The notes: generated from the letters alone by a model not told the origin. A stretch of 13,128 bases of DNA from Pyrinomonadaceae bacterium (GCA_025937955.1 JAICQI010000067.1:1-13128); one strand, 5' to 3'; shown: positions 1-7,283, counted from the stretch's first letter. Translations and numbers: made by a program.

Positions 1-24
1 ATATTCGGCGCCAGCAAAAAGAGC

Positions 25-687
25 ATGAAGATCGTTAGCTATGACGACTCTTCGATTACGTGCGAAATACCCGGCGTAGGCGCAACTCGCTGGACCAGGG
101 TCGATCCCGATCGGTATTTCATTGTGCTCGCGGCGCGCCAGAAAGAGTTCTACGATGACAGTGGCTCGGCGTTTCCCATGGTCATCAAGCTGGCTGGAGG
201 AACTCCGACAATCGACGCCTTCGGTGTCTATTTAGCGAAGGGCGCAAGGGCCTTTGGCACCATCCCTCCCGACATATACAAGAACTATCTGCGAGAGGCA
301 CGAAACGACTCTGAAACGACATTGCGTCTGGAAATCAACTCCCGGCAGTATGAAAGGGCGTTGAAGATCATTAAGGAATGGGAACGGCGGGACCGCGAAG
401 GCGCGCTTTTGTACAACACCGCTCGCGAGACTTTAGATGATGCTACCTATCTCAATAACATTCTGGTTGTTAAGGCGGTAACGGAAACGCTCAACCAGTG
501 CTCGGAAGATGTCAATCTGTACCCGCTCAACTATATCCAGAAGGACGACTGGATCAGCGACAAGTTTAAATCCGCGCTTGTTCCATTCCATTACTTCAAG
601 GAGCTCCGGCAACGGAACGAAGCGCGACATATCCCCGAGCAGAAATTTCAGGAACTCGTGCATCTGCCAAACGTGGCAAGTCGATAG
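25..687 (+). CDS. Hypothetical protein, possibly 5'-truncated by the window edge
   Basis: Encodes 220 residues from the first in-frame ATG. The frame stays open to base 1 and no convincing ribosome binding site precedes this ATG, so the true start may lie to the left. There is no signal peptide or membrane segment in the visible part. The N-terminal half looks beta-rich (SSITCEIPGVGATRW, then a FGVYLAKGARAFG stretch at about 66-78). The C-terminal half is charged and probably helical, with an EWERRDREGALLYNTA stretch (about 118-133), an LNNILVVKAVTETLNQC stretch (about 143-159) and PFHYFKELRQRNEARH (about 187-202). I do not recognise the family and assign no function. The stop lies 57 bases before the next gene's start, so the two could be co-transcribed. 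Confidence 0.72.
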   Translation: MKIVSYDDSSITCEIPGVGATRWTRVDPDRYFIVLAARQKEFYDDSGSAFPMVIKLAGGTPTIDAFGVYLAKGARAFGTIPPDIYKNYLREARNDSETTLRLEINSRQYERALKIIKEWERRDREGALLYNTARETLDDATYLNNILVVKAVTETLNQCSEDVNLYPLNYIQKDDWISDKFKSALVPFHYFKELRQRNEARHIPEQKFQELVHLPNVASR

Positions 688-733
688 TCTCAGGTGGACA
701 GCGTCTCCCCAGGCAAACACAAACATACGAATG

Positions 734-742
734 AAGGGGAGG
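734..742 (+). promoter_or_regulatory. Ribosome binding site that fixes the 745 start
   Basis: The purine run AAGGGGAGG ends two bases before ATG 745. It favours this start over an in-frame GTG at 694, which has no such site, and over a second ATG at 781, which has only AAGG nearby. Confidence 0.6.
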
Positions 743-744
743 AT

Positions 745-1404
745 ATGAATTTGAAAGTTGACAGTCAGAAATCTAAGGTCATGAAACGCGTTCTATTCAT
801 TTCGTTGGTGGTGTTCATCGCGTTTGGTTTCCATCAGGTGCTGCGCGCACAAAATCCGTCGGCGCCTGATGAGAAGCGAGCGGCTCAGTCGCAAAAACGA
901 GGTGGAATCCTCACCATGTACGCCATTGATCCCCTGGCCCGGACGCTCTGTTTCAGGGATGGGAAAGAAGGGATGGCGTTTACGAATACTAACTGGGTTA
1001 ACCGCTGTAGTGACCTTAGTTTCGCTGGTAGTAATCTTGTCACCGGGATTGAAACTGACCGGCTGGGGGCGATTGTCGACCTCGGCACGCCAGACGAGCT
1101 CCGTAGCGGCTATGACTTTGAGGACGCACAAGGAGGCGGAACCGGCTTCGCTTCCATACATCTTCAGGGCGACAAAATCATGGTCCTCAAGGAAGACTTT
1201 GGTAAGCAGGTTTTCCAACCGTTGCGGGAGAACTCCAAACTCACAGAGCTACGATCATCCGTAGCGGCTCCCATTAAGTTGGGACACATTTATGTCGTGA
1301 GGAGTACGGGCAAGAAAGACAACAGCAACCAACAGTTCGTGAAGCTTATGGTGATTGCGTTTCGTCCTGAGGAATCGGTAACGCTGCGATGGGAGTTGCT
1401 CTGA
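745..1404 (+). CDS. Exported hypothetical protein
   Basis: Encodes 219 residues from ATG 745. A secretion signal is visible: basic MKR at residues 13-15, then a hydrophobic stretch (VLFISLVVFIAFGF) and a likely cleavage near VLRA-QN. If translation starts at ATG 781, the signal would have a normal length. The mature part contains a region with C and F/W residues (ARTLCFRDGKEGMAF and TNWVNRCSDLSF), giving two cysteines that could form a disulfide outside the cytoplasm. The C-terminus reads GHIYVVRSTGKK...KLMVIAFRPEESVTLRWELL, a beta-strand pattern. No catalytic motif is seen. I do not recognise the family. It probably acts in the periplasm or at the cell surface and may be transcribed with the genes either side. 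Confidence 0.8.
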   Translation: MNLKVDSQKSKVMKRVLFISLVVFIAFGFHQVLRAQNPSAPDEKRAAQSQKRGGILTMYAIDPLARTLCFRDGKEGMAFTNTNWVNRCSDLSFAGSNLVTGIETDRLGAIVDLGTPDELRSGYDFEDAQGGGTGFASIHLQGDKIMVLKEDFGKQVFQPLRENSKLTELRSSVAAPIKLGHIYVVRSTGKKDNSNQQFVKLMVIAFRPEESVTLRWELL

Positions 1405-1451
1405 TGTATGGTCCAACTCTGCGACGCGTCCGGCAATTTTAAATGACTAGC

Positions 1452-1481
1452 GCTTCCGACAAGGAAGCAAGTTACGAACTT
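1452..1481 (+). repeat. Two small adjacent hairpins
   Basis: GCTTCC (1452-1457) pairs with GGAAGC (1463-1468) around a 5-base loop. It is followed at once by AAGTT/AACTT (1469-1473 and 1477-1481). They lie between the stop at 1404 and the ribosome binding site of the next gene. No T-run follows, so a terminator role is only possible. Confidence 0.3.
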
Positions 1482-1502
1482 CCATCCTGAAGGAGAACAG
1501 GT

Positions 1503-1757
1503 ATGAGTCAAGATTTTACCCAAAAAGCACCAACCACCACTACCGGGACAACGGGTGGAACCTGCTCGGTAAGCGGCCTTTATAAAGCGACGGACGGCAA
1601 AATTGAGTTTATCCAACCCTACGTGGTGGGCGACAAATTCTTTGCCTTCCCCGGAGGGAATGGCAAATCGAAGTGCACCTGGACACTTATGTCAAAAACC
1701 TCTGACGGCAGTAAGACTTCCTTCGATGCCGTCAAAGTAGCTGCTGGGACCATCTAA
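1503..1757 (+). CDS. Small hypothetical protein, 84 aa
   Basis: Starts at ATG 1503, seven bases after a good AAGGAG (1490-1495). There is no signal peptide. The N-terminus is Thr-rich and flexible (KAPTTTTGTTGGTCSVSG, residues 8-25). It is followed by a compact beta-like part with IEFIQPYVVGDKFFAFPGG and KCTWTLMSK, ending at VAAGTI. Two cysteines (C21 and C58) are present. The pattern of a Gly/Cys turn, a lysine-rich strand, a 'GD-F-FP' turn and a late Trp faintly resembles small YjzC-like proteins, but this is too weak for a name. It is probably cytoplasmic and of unknown function. A strong 13-bp hairpin follows it. Confidence 0.65.
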   Translation: MSQDFTQKAPTTTTGTTGGTCSVSGLYKATDGKIEFIQPYVVGDKFFAFPGGNGKSKCTWTLMSKTSDGSKTSFDAVKVAAGTI

Positions 1758-1795
1758 AAGGAAACACCCACCTACCAGCGGGCACTATCAAGCAC

Positions 1796-1831
1796 CTTCC
1801 TGCTCACGGCGAATGCGACGTGAGCAGGAAG
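1796..1831 (+). repeat. Perfect 13-bp inverted repeat (hairpin)
   Basis: CTTCCTGCTCACG (1796-1808) is exactly complementary to CGTGAGCAGGAAG (1819-1831), with a 10-base loop. It lies between the stop at 1757 and ATG 1853, and ends 12 bases before the AAGGGG of the next gene. There is no T-run after it. It could be an attenuator, an mRNA-stabilising end or a weak terminator. In the RNA it would lie close to the ribosome binding site of the metal-binding protein gene. Confidence 0.75.
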
Positions 1832-1852
1832 AGGCTCCCATCAAGGGGTAAC

Positions 1853-2101
1853 ATGAACTACTTACGGCTTCGCCTCCTTCCGCTTATCACGGTCACCTTG
1901 CTTGTGTGTGGGGCTGGCGTGTATTCTGTCGGCGTCACGGCGACTCAGAAAACACGTTCGGCTCATTCGAAAAAACCTGCTCAGTTTTATTACGTCTGCC
2001 CGATGCATGAGGACGTAACCTCGAAGACCCGAGGTAAGAAGTGTCCGAAGTGTAAGATGAAACTCGAGCGGAAAGCTGTACCAAAACAACCGAGCCAGTA
2101 A
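1853..2101 (+). CDS. Exported heavy-metal-binding domain protein
   Basis: Encodes 82 residues. ATG 1853 is chosen because AAGGGG (1843-1848) lies just upstream. The longer frame from GTG 1820 would start inside the hairpin. Residues 1-30 form a signal peptide or anchor (MNYLRLRLLPLITVTLLVCG, then GVYSVGVTA). The mature part carries YYVCPMHEDV (47-55) and KKCPKCKMKLE (62-72). This is the CPMH...CPKCxM signature of the heavy-metal-binding domain (YHS-like, 'YTCPMHPEV...CPKCGM') that occurs at the N-termini of copper P-type ATPases and CusB-type adaptors. Here it stands alone and exported. By family it should bind copper or another soft metal through Cys, Met and His. The Gly usual before Met in CPKCGM is Lys here. 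Only 21 bases separate it from the next gene, so they are likely one operon. Confidence 0.85.
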   Translation: MNYLRLRLLPLITVTLLVCGAGVYSVGVTATQKTRSAHSKKPAQFYYVCPMHEDVTSKTRGKKCPKCKMKLERKAVPKQPSQ

Positions 2102-2122
2102 GCCAATAAGTAAGTCAGTCAG

Positions 2123-2695
2123 ATGGCCACTATGAAACACAGCAGGCACAAACGGATCGCTAACGGCGTCCTGTGCCTTTTGTGCTTCCTGGTGGCTTTG
2201 TCATTTACCGCGCCGCTGATTCCAATCGTGAGCGCCTCCGCGGGCTCAAATACAATGCCCTGCTGCAAAGGCAAGGCGGGCCATTGCGATTCGGGTATTG
2301 CGCCGAAACAGGTTCTTCCACCTACCTCTGAACCCATGTGCGGCCTGAAGGAAGCGACGATGGAGGATGATGGTATCACCATCGTCGCTCAACCTTCACA
2401 AACTGAATCTCCCCAACACTTACACAGCCACTCACACAGCCCAACTGCTGAAACCGATGGTTCACAACCTGCTGCAGAATCAGATTCGTTGAGCCAACCA
2501 TGCCGGATGGACTGTGGTGCCTGTCTGGCCAGCTCGACTCGCACACAAAAGCGCGAACGAGTACTGGCTAAGGCGATTGCACTTCAGCTTTCGTCACCAA
2601 CTACCGTAGACAGATTTAGTTATCTGGCGCTTCCCTTTTCTTCGAACCTCGACTGGAAACAAACCAGTCCCCGGGGACCTCCGCAGCATTCATAA
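2123..2695 (+). CDS. Exported Cys/His-rich protein, putative metal binding
   Basis: Encodes 190 residues. ATG 2123 or ATG 2132 could start it; neither has a strong ribosome binding site. Residues 12-40 are a hydrophobic signal or membrane segment ending at VSASAG. The mature part has MPCCKGKAGHC (45-55), PMCGL (71-75), a His/Ser tract HLHSHSHS (99-106), and CRMDCGAC (127-134) followed by a basic stretch TRTQKRER. The spaced Cys pairs and the alternating histidines suggest binding of copper, zinc or a similar ion outside the cytoplasm. I know no named family for it. Its place directly after the heavy-metal-binding domain gene and before the TonB-dependent receptor supports a metal role. The tail (SPRGPPQHS) is hydrophilic, so it does not look like a channel. 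Confidence 0.78.
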   Translation: MATMKHSRHKRIANGVLCLLCFLVALSFTAPLIPIVSASAGSNTMPCCKGKAGHCDSGIAPKQVLPPTSEPMCGLKEATMEDDGITIVAQPSQTESPQHLHSHSHSPTAETDGSQPAAESDSLSQPCRMDCGACLASSTRTQKRERVLAKAIALQLSSPTTVDRFSYLALPFSSNLDWKQTSPRGPPQHS

Positions 2696-2721
2696 ACTAA
2701 TCAATTAGAAACGGCACGTTA

Positions 2722-2800
2722 TTGTAGGGGCGGCACTCCGTGGCCGCCCGTCGATACGTGTTACGAATGCAATGGGTGACCACAGAGTGCCACCCTACAA
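2722..2800. repeat. Imperfect palindromic element upstream of the receptor gene
   Basis: TTGTAGGGGCGGCACTCCG... (2722-2748) is matched in reverse complement by a segment ending ...GTGCCACCCTACAA (2774-2800). There is a one-base gap and about four mismatches, around a loop of roughly 25 bases. The termini TTGTAGGG/CCCTACAA are perfect. This has the form of a small non-coding palindromic element (REP- or MITE-like) inserted between the stop at 2695 and the ribosome binding site at 2812. No transposase is present. Confidence 0.7.
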
Positions 2801-2811
2801 AGAAGATCCGC

Positions 2812-2815
2812 GGAG
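2812..2815 (+). promoter_or_regulatory. Ribosome binding site that fixes the 2824 start
   Basis: GGAG lies eight bases before ATG 2824. This start gives a normal signal peptide, whereas the longer frame from GTG 2740 would run through the palindromic element. Confidence 0.55.
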
Positions 2816-2823
2816 TTAGTTCG

Positions 2824-5574
2824 ATGAAAATCCGTCTTTGTTTCTTCTGCATTTGTCTGATTCTCTCTTTGGGCGTCGTTGCTCGGGCACAGCAGAGCGT
2901 GACCTCGGCGACGCTCAGTGGCCGTATCGAGGACGCAGGTGGCGCGGTAGTGACCGGCGCCAGCGTGATCGCCACTAACCTCGAAACACAACAGCAACTA
3001 AACGCGACTACCGACGACGAAGGTCGTTACCGCTTCCCTTACCTTCGCACCGGCACCTACGATCTCAAGATCGACGCCACAGGCTTCTCGCCCGTGACGA
3101 AACAACTGACCGTTTCCGTGGGTCAGGCCGTCGATCTCCCGATCAAACTCGACGTCGCCGGCGTGTCTGCACAGGTCAACATCGGCACGGACATACCCGT
3201 CGTCGAGACAGTGCGGACGCAGATCACCGAGACTATCAGGCCAAGAGAGATCAACGAGCTGCCGTTGAATGGTCGAAACTATCTCGACCTGGCGCTGCTG
3301 GTCCCCGGCGTCTCACCCACTAACACGGGCAGCAACCAGCGTTTCGCCGAAACCTCGGCCGTGCCCGGACAAGGTCTCTCGATCGCCGGTCAGCGAAACC
3401 TTTACAACAGTTTCATTGTCGACGGCGTTTCGGCGAATGACGACGCAGCGGATCTGACGGGCACGTATTACAGCCAGGAAGTGATCGATCAGTTTCAGGT
3501 CGTGACGTCCGGAGGCATCGCGGAGTTCGGACGTGCGTCGGGTGGCGTGGTCAACATTCTGACTAAGTCGGGAACTAACGATTGGCGTGGCGGCTTGTAC
3601 GGGTTCTTCCGCAACCAGCGTTTCGACGCTCGCAATCCGCTCGCGCCAACGAAAGATCTTTTGACGCAGGCGCAGTACGGCGCAACTATCGGCGGACCAC
3701 TACGAAGTGAGCGGACGTTCATCTTCAGTAACTTCGAGCAGACTCGTCGCAACTACTCGGCAGTGCTGACGATCTCGCCTGCCGCGGTGAATACGATTAA
3801 CAACCGGCTGCGCGCAGTCAATTATCAGGGGCCGCTGGTGAGCACTGGCGTCGTGCCGGCGAGCTTTGATACCACCAACTTTTTCACGCGCATCGACCAC
3901 AGCATCAACCAGCGCAATCAGCTCAGCGCGCGCTACAGTCTCTATCACATCGACGCAGTCAATTCGCGCACGGTGGGTGGGTTGAATGCAGTCAGCCGCG
4001 GCACGGGTTTGAGTGATACCGATCAAAGCGCTGTGGTCAGCAATGTCACCACGTTCAGCTCGCGCACCTTGAATGAGGCGCGTGTCCAGTACACCAACAG
4101 CCGTCTGGATGCGCCCGTCAACGATGAAGTCGGACCGGCAGTAAATATCGCCGGGGTTGCGAATTTCGGCACCGCGACATTCTCGCCGCTCGGACGTGAT
4201 ATCAATCTCTTCGAAGCAGTCGATAACGTCTCGACAGTGCGTGGCAACCATTCACTCAAGTTTGGCGCGGGGTTTCTTTACAACCGCGTCAACATTCTCT
4301 TCCCGGGCGCGGTGCAGGGTGTTTACTCTTTCAGCTCGCTCAATAATTTCCTGAACGGGAATTACCTCAACTACCAGCAGGCGTTTGGAGTTCCGAGCCA
4401 GCTTCAGTCGAATCCGAACTTTGGCGTGTTTGTGCAGGATGAATGGCGCGCGCGTCCGGATCTGACGTTCAATGCCGGATTGCGATACGACGTGCAGTGG
4501 CTGCCGGATCCGATCCAGGCGGATACTGACAACTTTGCGCCACGAGTGGGAATCGTCTACGCGCCCGGCGATCGCAAGACGGTCGTGCGCGCAAGCTTTG
4601 GGATTTATTACGATCGCATTCCGCTGCGCGCCACCTCAAACGCACTGCAACGCGATGGATCGAAGTTTTTAATTGCGCAGTTGTCGCCTACACAACCTGG
4701 CGCTCCAGTGTTTCCGAATGTGTTGGCGCTCCAGCCGGCAACGCTGCCGACGAAGCCAAACATCACGCGCATCGATCCAAACATCGAGACGAGCTACAGC
4801 CGGCAAGCCAACCTTCAGATCGAGCGCGAGCTGCCGGGCAATGCTGTCGTGTCTGTTGGTTACCTGCACTTGCGCGCTTACCACGTCATCCTTTCGCGGA
4901 ATGTTAATGTGCCCACTGTGCCCGCTTCGGCCGGCGTACCAAATCTTGGTCGTCCGGATCCGGACTGGGGCAACATCTCGCGCTTTGAGAGTTCGGGCAG
5001 GTCCAGTTACGACGGCATGGTGGTTTCGTTCAACAAACGCGCCGCACGTTGGGCCAACGTTCGTGTGTCGTACACGCTTTCGAAGACGATCGACGACGCG
5101 GGCAACTTCTTCTTCTCGAGTGTGCAGGACAACTTCAACATCCGCGACGATCGTGGGTTGTCGGATAACGATCAGCGCCACCGGCTCGTCACGAGCGGTT
5201 CGATCGAGGCGCCGCACGGTTTTGAATTCGGTTACATCTTCACTTACGGTTCGCGCTTGCCGTTCAACGTGCTGTTGGGAACGGATCGCAACCTTGATAC
5301 GAACAACAACGACCGGCCGCTGGGCGTGGGACGCAACACGGGACACGGATTTGATTTCGCGTCGCTGGATTTGCGTGCGAGCAAGCGGTTCAAGCTGACA
5401 GAACGAGTCGACCTGCAACTGATCGCCGAAGGTTTCAACATTCTGAACCGTGCGAACTTCGGAGTGCCAAACAACACCTTTGGTTCCGGCGCGAATCCTT
5501 TGCCGTCGTTTGGACAACCGACACAGGCGTTCGATCCGCGTCAGTTTCAGTTTGGGATGAAAGTGAGCTTTTGA
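2824..5574 (+). CDS. Oar-like TonB-dependent receptor
   Basis: Encodes 916 residues. The signal peptide is MKIRLCFFCICLILSLGVVARA, with cleavage before QQ at about 23/24. Residues 28-115 form a carboxypeptidase-regulatory-like beta-sandwich (ATLSGRIEDAGGAVV...DDEGRYRFPYLRTGTYDLKI). Residues 120-250 form the plug, with LPLNGRNYLDLALLVPGV (147-164), SFIVDGVSAND (196-206) and EFGRASGGVVNILTKSGTN (234-252). The rest is the outer-membrane beta-barrel, ending in ...FQFGMKVSF with the terminal Phe typical of barrel insertion. These proteins take large or scarce ligands across the outer membrane using TonB energy. This Oar-like type is strongly expanded in Acidobacteriota, and substrates are mostly unknown. 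The length is somewhat below the roughly 1000 or more residues common in the family, but it appears intact. Neighbouring metal-binding proteins suggest, without proving, a metal or metal-chelate ligand. Confidence 0.95.
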   Translation: MKIRLCFFCICLILSLGVVARAQQSVTSATLSGRIEDAGGAVVTGASVIATNLETQQQLNATTDDEGRYRFPYLRTGTYDLKIDATGFSPVTKQLTVSVGQAVDLPIKLDVAGVSAQVNIGTDIPVVETVRTQITETIRPREINELPLNGRNYLDLALLVPGVSPTNTGSNQRFAETSAVPGQGLSIAGQRNLYNSFIVDGVSANDDAADLTGTYYSQEVIDQFQVVTSGGIAEFGRASGGVVNILTKSGTNDWRGGLYGFFRNQRFDARNPLAPTKDLLTQAQYGATIGGPLRSERTFIFSNFEQTRRNYSAVLTISPAAVNTINNRLRAVNYQGPLVSTGVVPASFDTTNFFTRIDHSINQRNQLSARYSLYHIDAVNSRTVGGLNAVSRGTGLSDTDQSAVVSNVTTFSSRTLNEARVQYTNSRLDAPVNDEVGPAVNIAGVANFGTATFSPLGRDINLFEAVDNVSTVRGNHSLKFGAGFLYNRVNILFPGAVQGVYSFSSLNNFLNGNYLNYQQAFGVPSQLQSNPNFGVFVQDEWRARPDLTFNAGLRYDVQWLPDPIQADTDNFAPRVGIVYAPGDRKTVVRASFGIYYDRIPLRATSNALQRDGSKFLIAQLSPTQPGAPVFPNVLALQPATLPTKPNITRIDPNIETSYSRQANLQIERELPGNAVVSVGYLHLRAYHVILSRNVNVPTVPASAGVPNLGRPDPDWGNISRFESSGRSSYDGMVVSFNKRAARWANVRVSYTLSKTIDDAGNFFFSSVQDNFNIRDDRGLSDNDQRHRLVTSGSIEAPHGFEFGYIFTYGSRLPFNVLLGTDRNLDTNNNDRPLGVGRNTGHGFDFASLDLRASKRFKLTERVDLQLIAEGFNILNRANFGVPNNTFGSGANPLPSFGQPTQAFDPRQFQFGMKVSF

Positions 5575-5581
5575 AAAATGG

Positions 5582-5682
5582 GCCACAAAAAGGCACAAAA
5601 GGCACAAAAAATAGAACTGATTGTGAGCCGCTCATTGAGCTCTTCCTAAACTCTTTTTGTGCCTTTTGTGCCTTTTTGTGGC
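5582..5682. terminator. Perfect 29-bp inverted repeat, bidirectional terminator-like
   Basis: The arms at 5582-5610 and 5654-5682 match in all 29 bases, with a 43-base loop. Each arm is built of a tandem unit of 9-11 bases, (G)GCACAAAA(A), repeated three times. The right arm is followed five bases later by a T-run (5688-5693). On the minus strand the left arm is followed by TTTTT (complement of 5574-5578). The element starts eight bases after the receptor stop, so it probably terminates that transcript. The long loop is unusual for a simple intrinsic terminator. The sequence resembles a dispersed element more than a gene-specific one. Confidence 0.7.
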
Positions 5683-5711
5683 TAATCTTTTTTGTACTTT
5701 TGGTTAATAGT

Positions 5712-6953
5712 ATGAGGATAACAAGCATTTTAATTTTGTCGGCGATGTTCTGTCTCGCCGGCTGTAAACATCTTTCAAGCACTACAGGAGCAGAGGCTCA
5801 TAAGCCTCCAGGACCCGTGCAGATCTCAGCAGCCGGCATCGACGCGGCGGAGCCGGTCACCGCAGCGGCGGCAGATGGGACATTCTATGTAGCCTGGGTC
5901 ACTCACGACGCGAAGCAAGCCGACGTGATGCTCGCGCGCTTCAATCACGACGGCGCGATGCAGGCATCTCCGGTTCGCGTTAATCGCCAACAGGGTGTGG
6001 CTACAGCGTGGCGCGGCGATCAGCCGAGCATCGCCGTGGCTCCGGACGGCGCGGTGTACGTCTTGTGGACCGCGCGCGTCGATGCAGGCGGCAAGCACGG
6101 CACCGACGTCTATCTTTCCGTCTCAAACGATCGCGGGCAGAGTTTTGCCAGTGAAGTAAAGGTAAACGACGACAAGGCTCCCGGTGCTCACGGCATGCAC
6201 TCCCTCGCCGTCGCCGCTGACGGACGTATTTACGCTGCCTGGCTCGATGAGCGTAACGTACACACTCCAAAACCATCGACGAAGGCCGACGGCCATCACA
6301 TGGAGAGTAATCGCGATCTTTATCTCAGCTACTCCACTGACGGCGGTCGTACCTTCTCAGCCAATCGTAAGGTCGCCTCTGAAGCATGCCCGTGCTGCAA
6401 GACGGCGCTCACTGTCTCGGCGGATGGGACGTTGTATGCAGGCTGGCGCCAGGTCCTGCCCGGAAGTTACCGGCACATTGCAGTCGCAAGCTCCAGTGAT
6501 GGCGGAACGAATTTCTCGAAACCAACCGTCGTCAGCAACGACCAGTGGGTGCTACAGGGTTGTCCTGTCTCTGGTCCATCGTTGTCTGTCGATCGCTCGT
6601 CCGGCAGTTTGAAAGTGGTCTGGTTCGCGGCGGGTGAAGGAAATGTGCCGGGAGTTTACTTCGCGGAATCGAAAGACAAGGGGCAGAGTTTCACGCCGCG
6701 CCAGTTGCTGTCGCAGGAGAGCGTGCGCGGCACACCGGCGCTGACCGGCGGCCAAAACAACGCGATCGCTCTCTGGCAGACTTCTGATACGGCAGAGACT
6801 AAAATGCGCGAGCTCGGCAATGCCGGTTCCGCGTTGAGCGTCGCTGCTAATGCTGAGCTGCCGGCCGGTGTTTTTTCGAACGGCAGGTTGTTTGTGGCAT
6901 ATATTGGCAAGGAAAAGGAGAAGCGAAGTATATGGCTCATAAGAGCCGAGTGA
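5712..6953 (+). CDS. Beta-propeller lipoprotein with Asp-box (BNR) repeats
   Basis: Encodes 413 residues from ATG 5712. The frame continues upstream to a TTG at 5571, but that would translate the palindrome, so ATG 5712 is preferred even though its ribosome binding site is poor. A lipobox (LAGC, Cys18) follows a hydrophobic leader, so it should be a lipid-anchored envelope protein. Four Asp-box-like repeats are visible: SNDRGQSF (138-145), STDGGRTF (208-215), SSDGGTNF (261-268) and SKDKGQSF (320-327). These mark a sialidase-superfamily six-blade propeller fold. A CPCC motif (226-229) sits on a blade edge and a GCP (283-285) on the next. No sialidase catalytic set (Arg triad, Tyr/Glu) can be identified, so enzymatic sialidase activity is unlikely. 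The next gene, a copper-binding lipoprotein, overlaps its 3' end by 22 bases, which points to a shared role, perhaps metal binding by the cysteines. Confidence 0.85.
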   Translation: MRITSILILSAMFCLAGCKHLSSTTGAEAHKPPGPVQISAAGIDAAEPVTAAAADGTFYVAWVTHDAKQADVMLARFNHDGAMQASPVRVNRQQGVATAWRGDQPSIAVAPDGAVYVLWTARVDAGGKHGTDVYLSVSNDRGQSFASEVKVNDDKAPGAHGMHSLAVAADGRIYAAWLDERNVHTPKPSTKADGHHMESNRDLYLSYSTDGGRTFSANRKVASEACPCCKTALTVSADGTLYAGWRQVLPGSYRHIAVASSSDGGTNFSKPTVVSNDQWVLQGCPVSGPSLSVDRSSGSLKVVWFAAGEGNVPGVYFAESKDKGQSFTPRQLLSQESVRGTPALTGGQNNAIALWQTSDTAETKMRELGNAGSALSVAANAELPAGVFSNGRLFVAYIGKEKEKRSIWLIRAE

Positions 6954-7282
6954 TCGTTGTTTGTGTGGCGCTTTTTTTCAGCGCTTGTAGTAGGCAGCCA
7001 CCTGCTGATAAACAAACCCCGGCGCCGGCGCCGTCCGGATCGGCAGCTGCGTTGCAACCAAATACTTATCAGGGTGTCGGCGTTGTGAAAGGACTGAATC
7101 CGAAGGGGCCCGCCATTGAAATCGATCATGAAGAGATCGTGGGACTGATGCAGGCAATGCAGATGGAATTTCCGGTGACCGACGTCGCGTTGCTGAGCGG
7201 CCTTGCCGTCAACGACCGCATCGACTTCACCGTCGTGGAAAAAGACGGCGAGATGAGGGTCACCGACATAAAGAAGAAATAG
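6932..7282 (+). CDS. CusF-like periplasmic copper-binding lipoprotein
   Basis: Encodes 116 residues. The start overlaps the previous gene by 22 bases and has AAAGGAG (6914-6920) upstream. The leader ends in FSAC (lipobox, Cys19), followed by a Pro/Ala linker (about 20-45). The domain at 46-116 matches the CusF-type copper-binding fold: YQGVGVVKGLNPKGPAIEI, then IDHEEIVGLMQAMQMEFPV (64-82), then a late strand IDFTVVEKDGEMRVTDI. The ligands by family are His66, Met76 and Met78. Met73 stands where CusF of E. coli has its copper-capping Trp44, a substitution also seen in related 'GFM-AMTM-F' proteins. The family binds Cu(I) or Ag(I) in the periplasm and passes it to partners. Tight coupling to the propeller gene suggests joint work. 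A palindrome follows the stop directly. Confidence 0.88.
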   Translation: MAHKSRVIVVCVALFFSACSRQPPADKQTPAPAPSGSAAALQPNTYQGVGVVKGLNPKGPAIEIDHEEIVGLMQAMQMEFPVTDVALLSGLAVNDRIDFTVVEKDGEMRVTDIKKK

Positions 7283-7283
7283 G

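Noticed and set aside
2722..2800. A full insertion sequence
   Set aside because: There are inverted ends but only 79 bases and no transposase or clear target duplication.
3700..4251. A 183-residue minus-strand frame inside the receptor gene
   Set aside because: Its composition (Arg, Asp, Ile and His rich) is that of a complement-strand shadow; no motif or ribosome binding site.
4669..5607. A 312-residue open frame on the minus strand, opposite the receptor gene
   Set aside because: It lies wholly within a clear receptor frame with domain matches. It has no start signal and an Arg/Val-rich composition typical of an antisense shadow.
5582..5682. CRISPR array
   Set aside because: Repeated units are 9-11 bases without unique spacers and are arranged as an inverted repeat, not as direct repeats.
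5571..5711. An N-terminal extension of the propeller protein from TTG 5571
   Set aside because: It would translate the 29-bp palindrome and place the lipobox 65 residues in. ATG 5712 gives a normal lipoprotein leader.
5712..6953. Calling the propeller protein a sialidase
   Set aside because: Asp boxes define the fold only. I could not find the Arg triad or the nucleophile pattern of sialidases.
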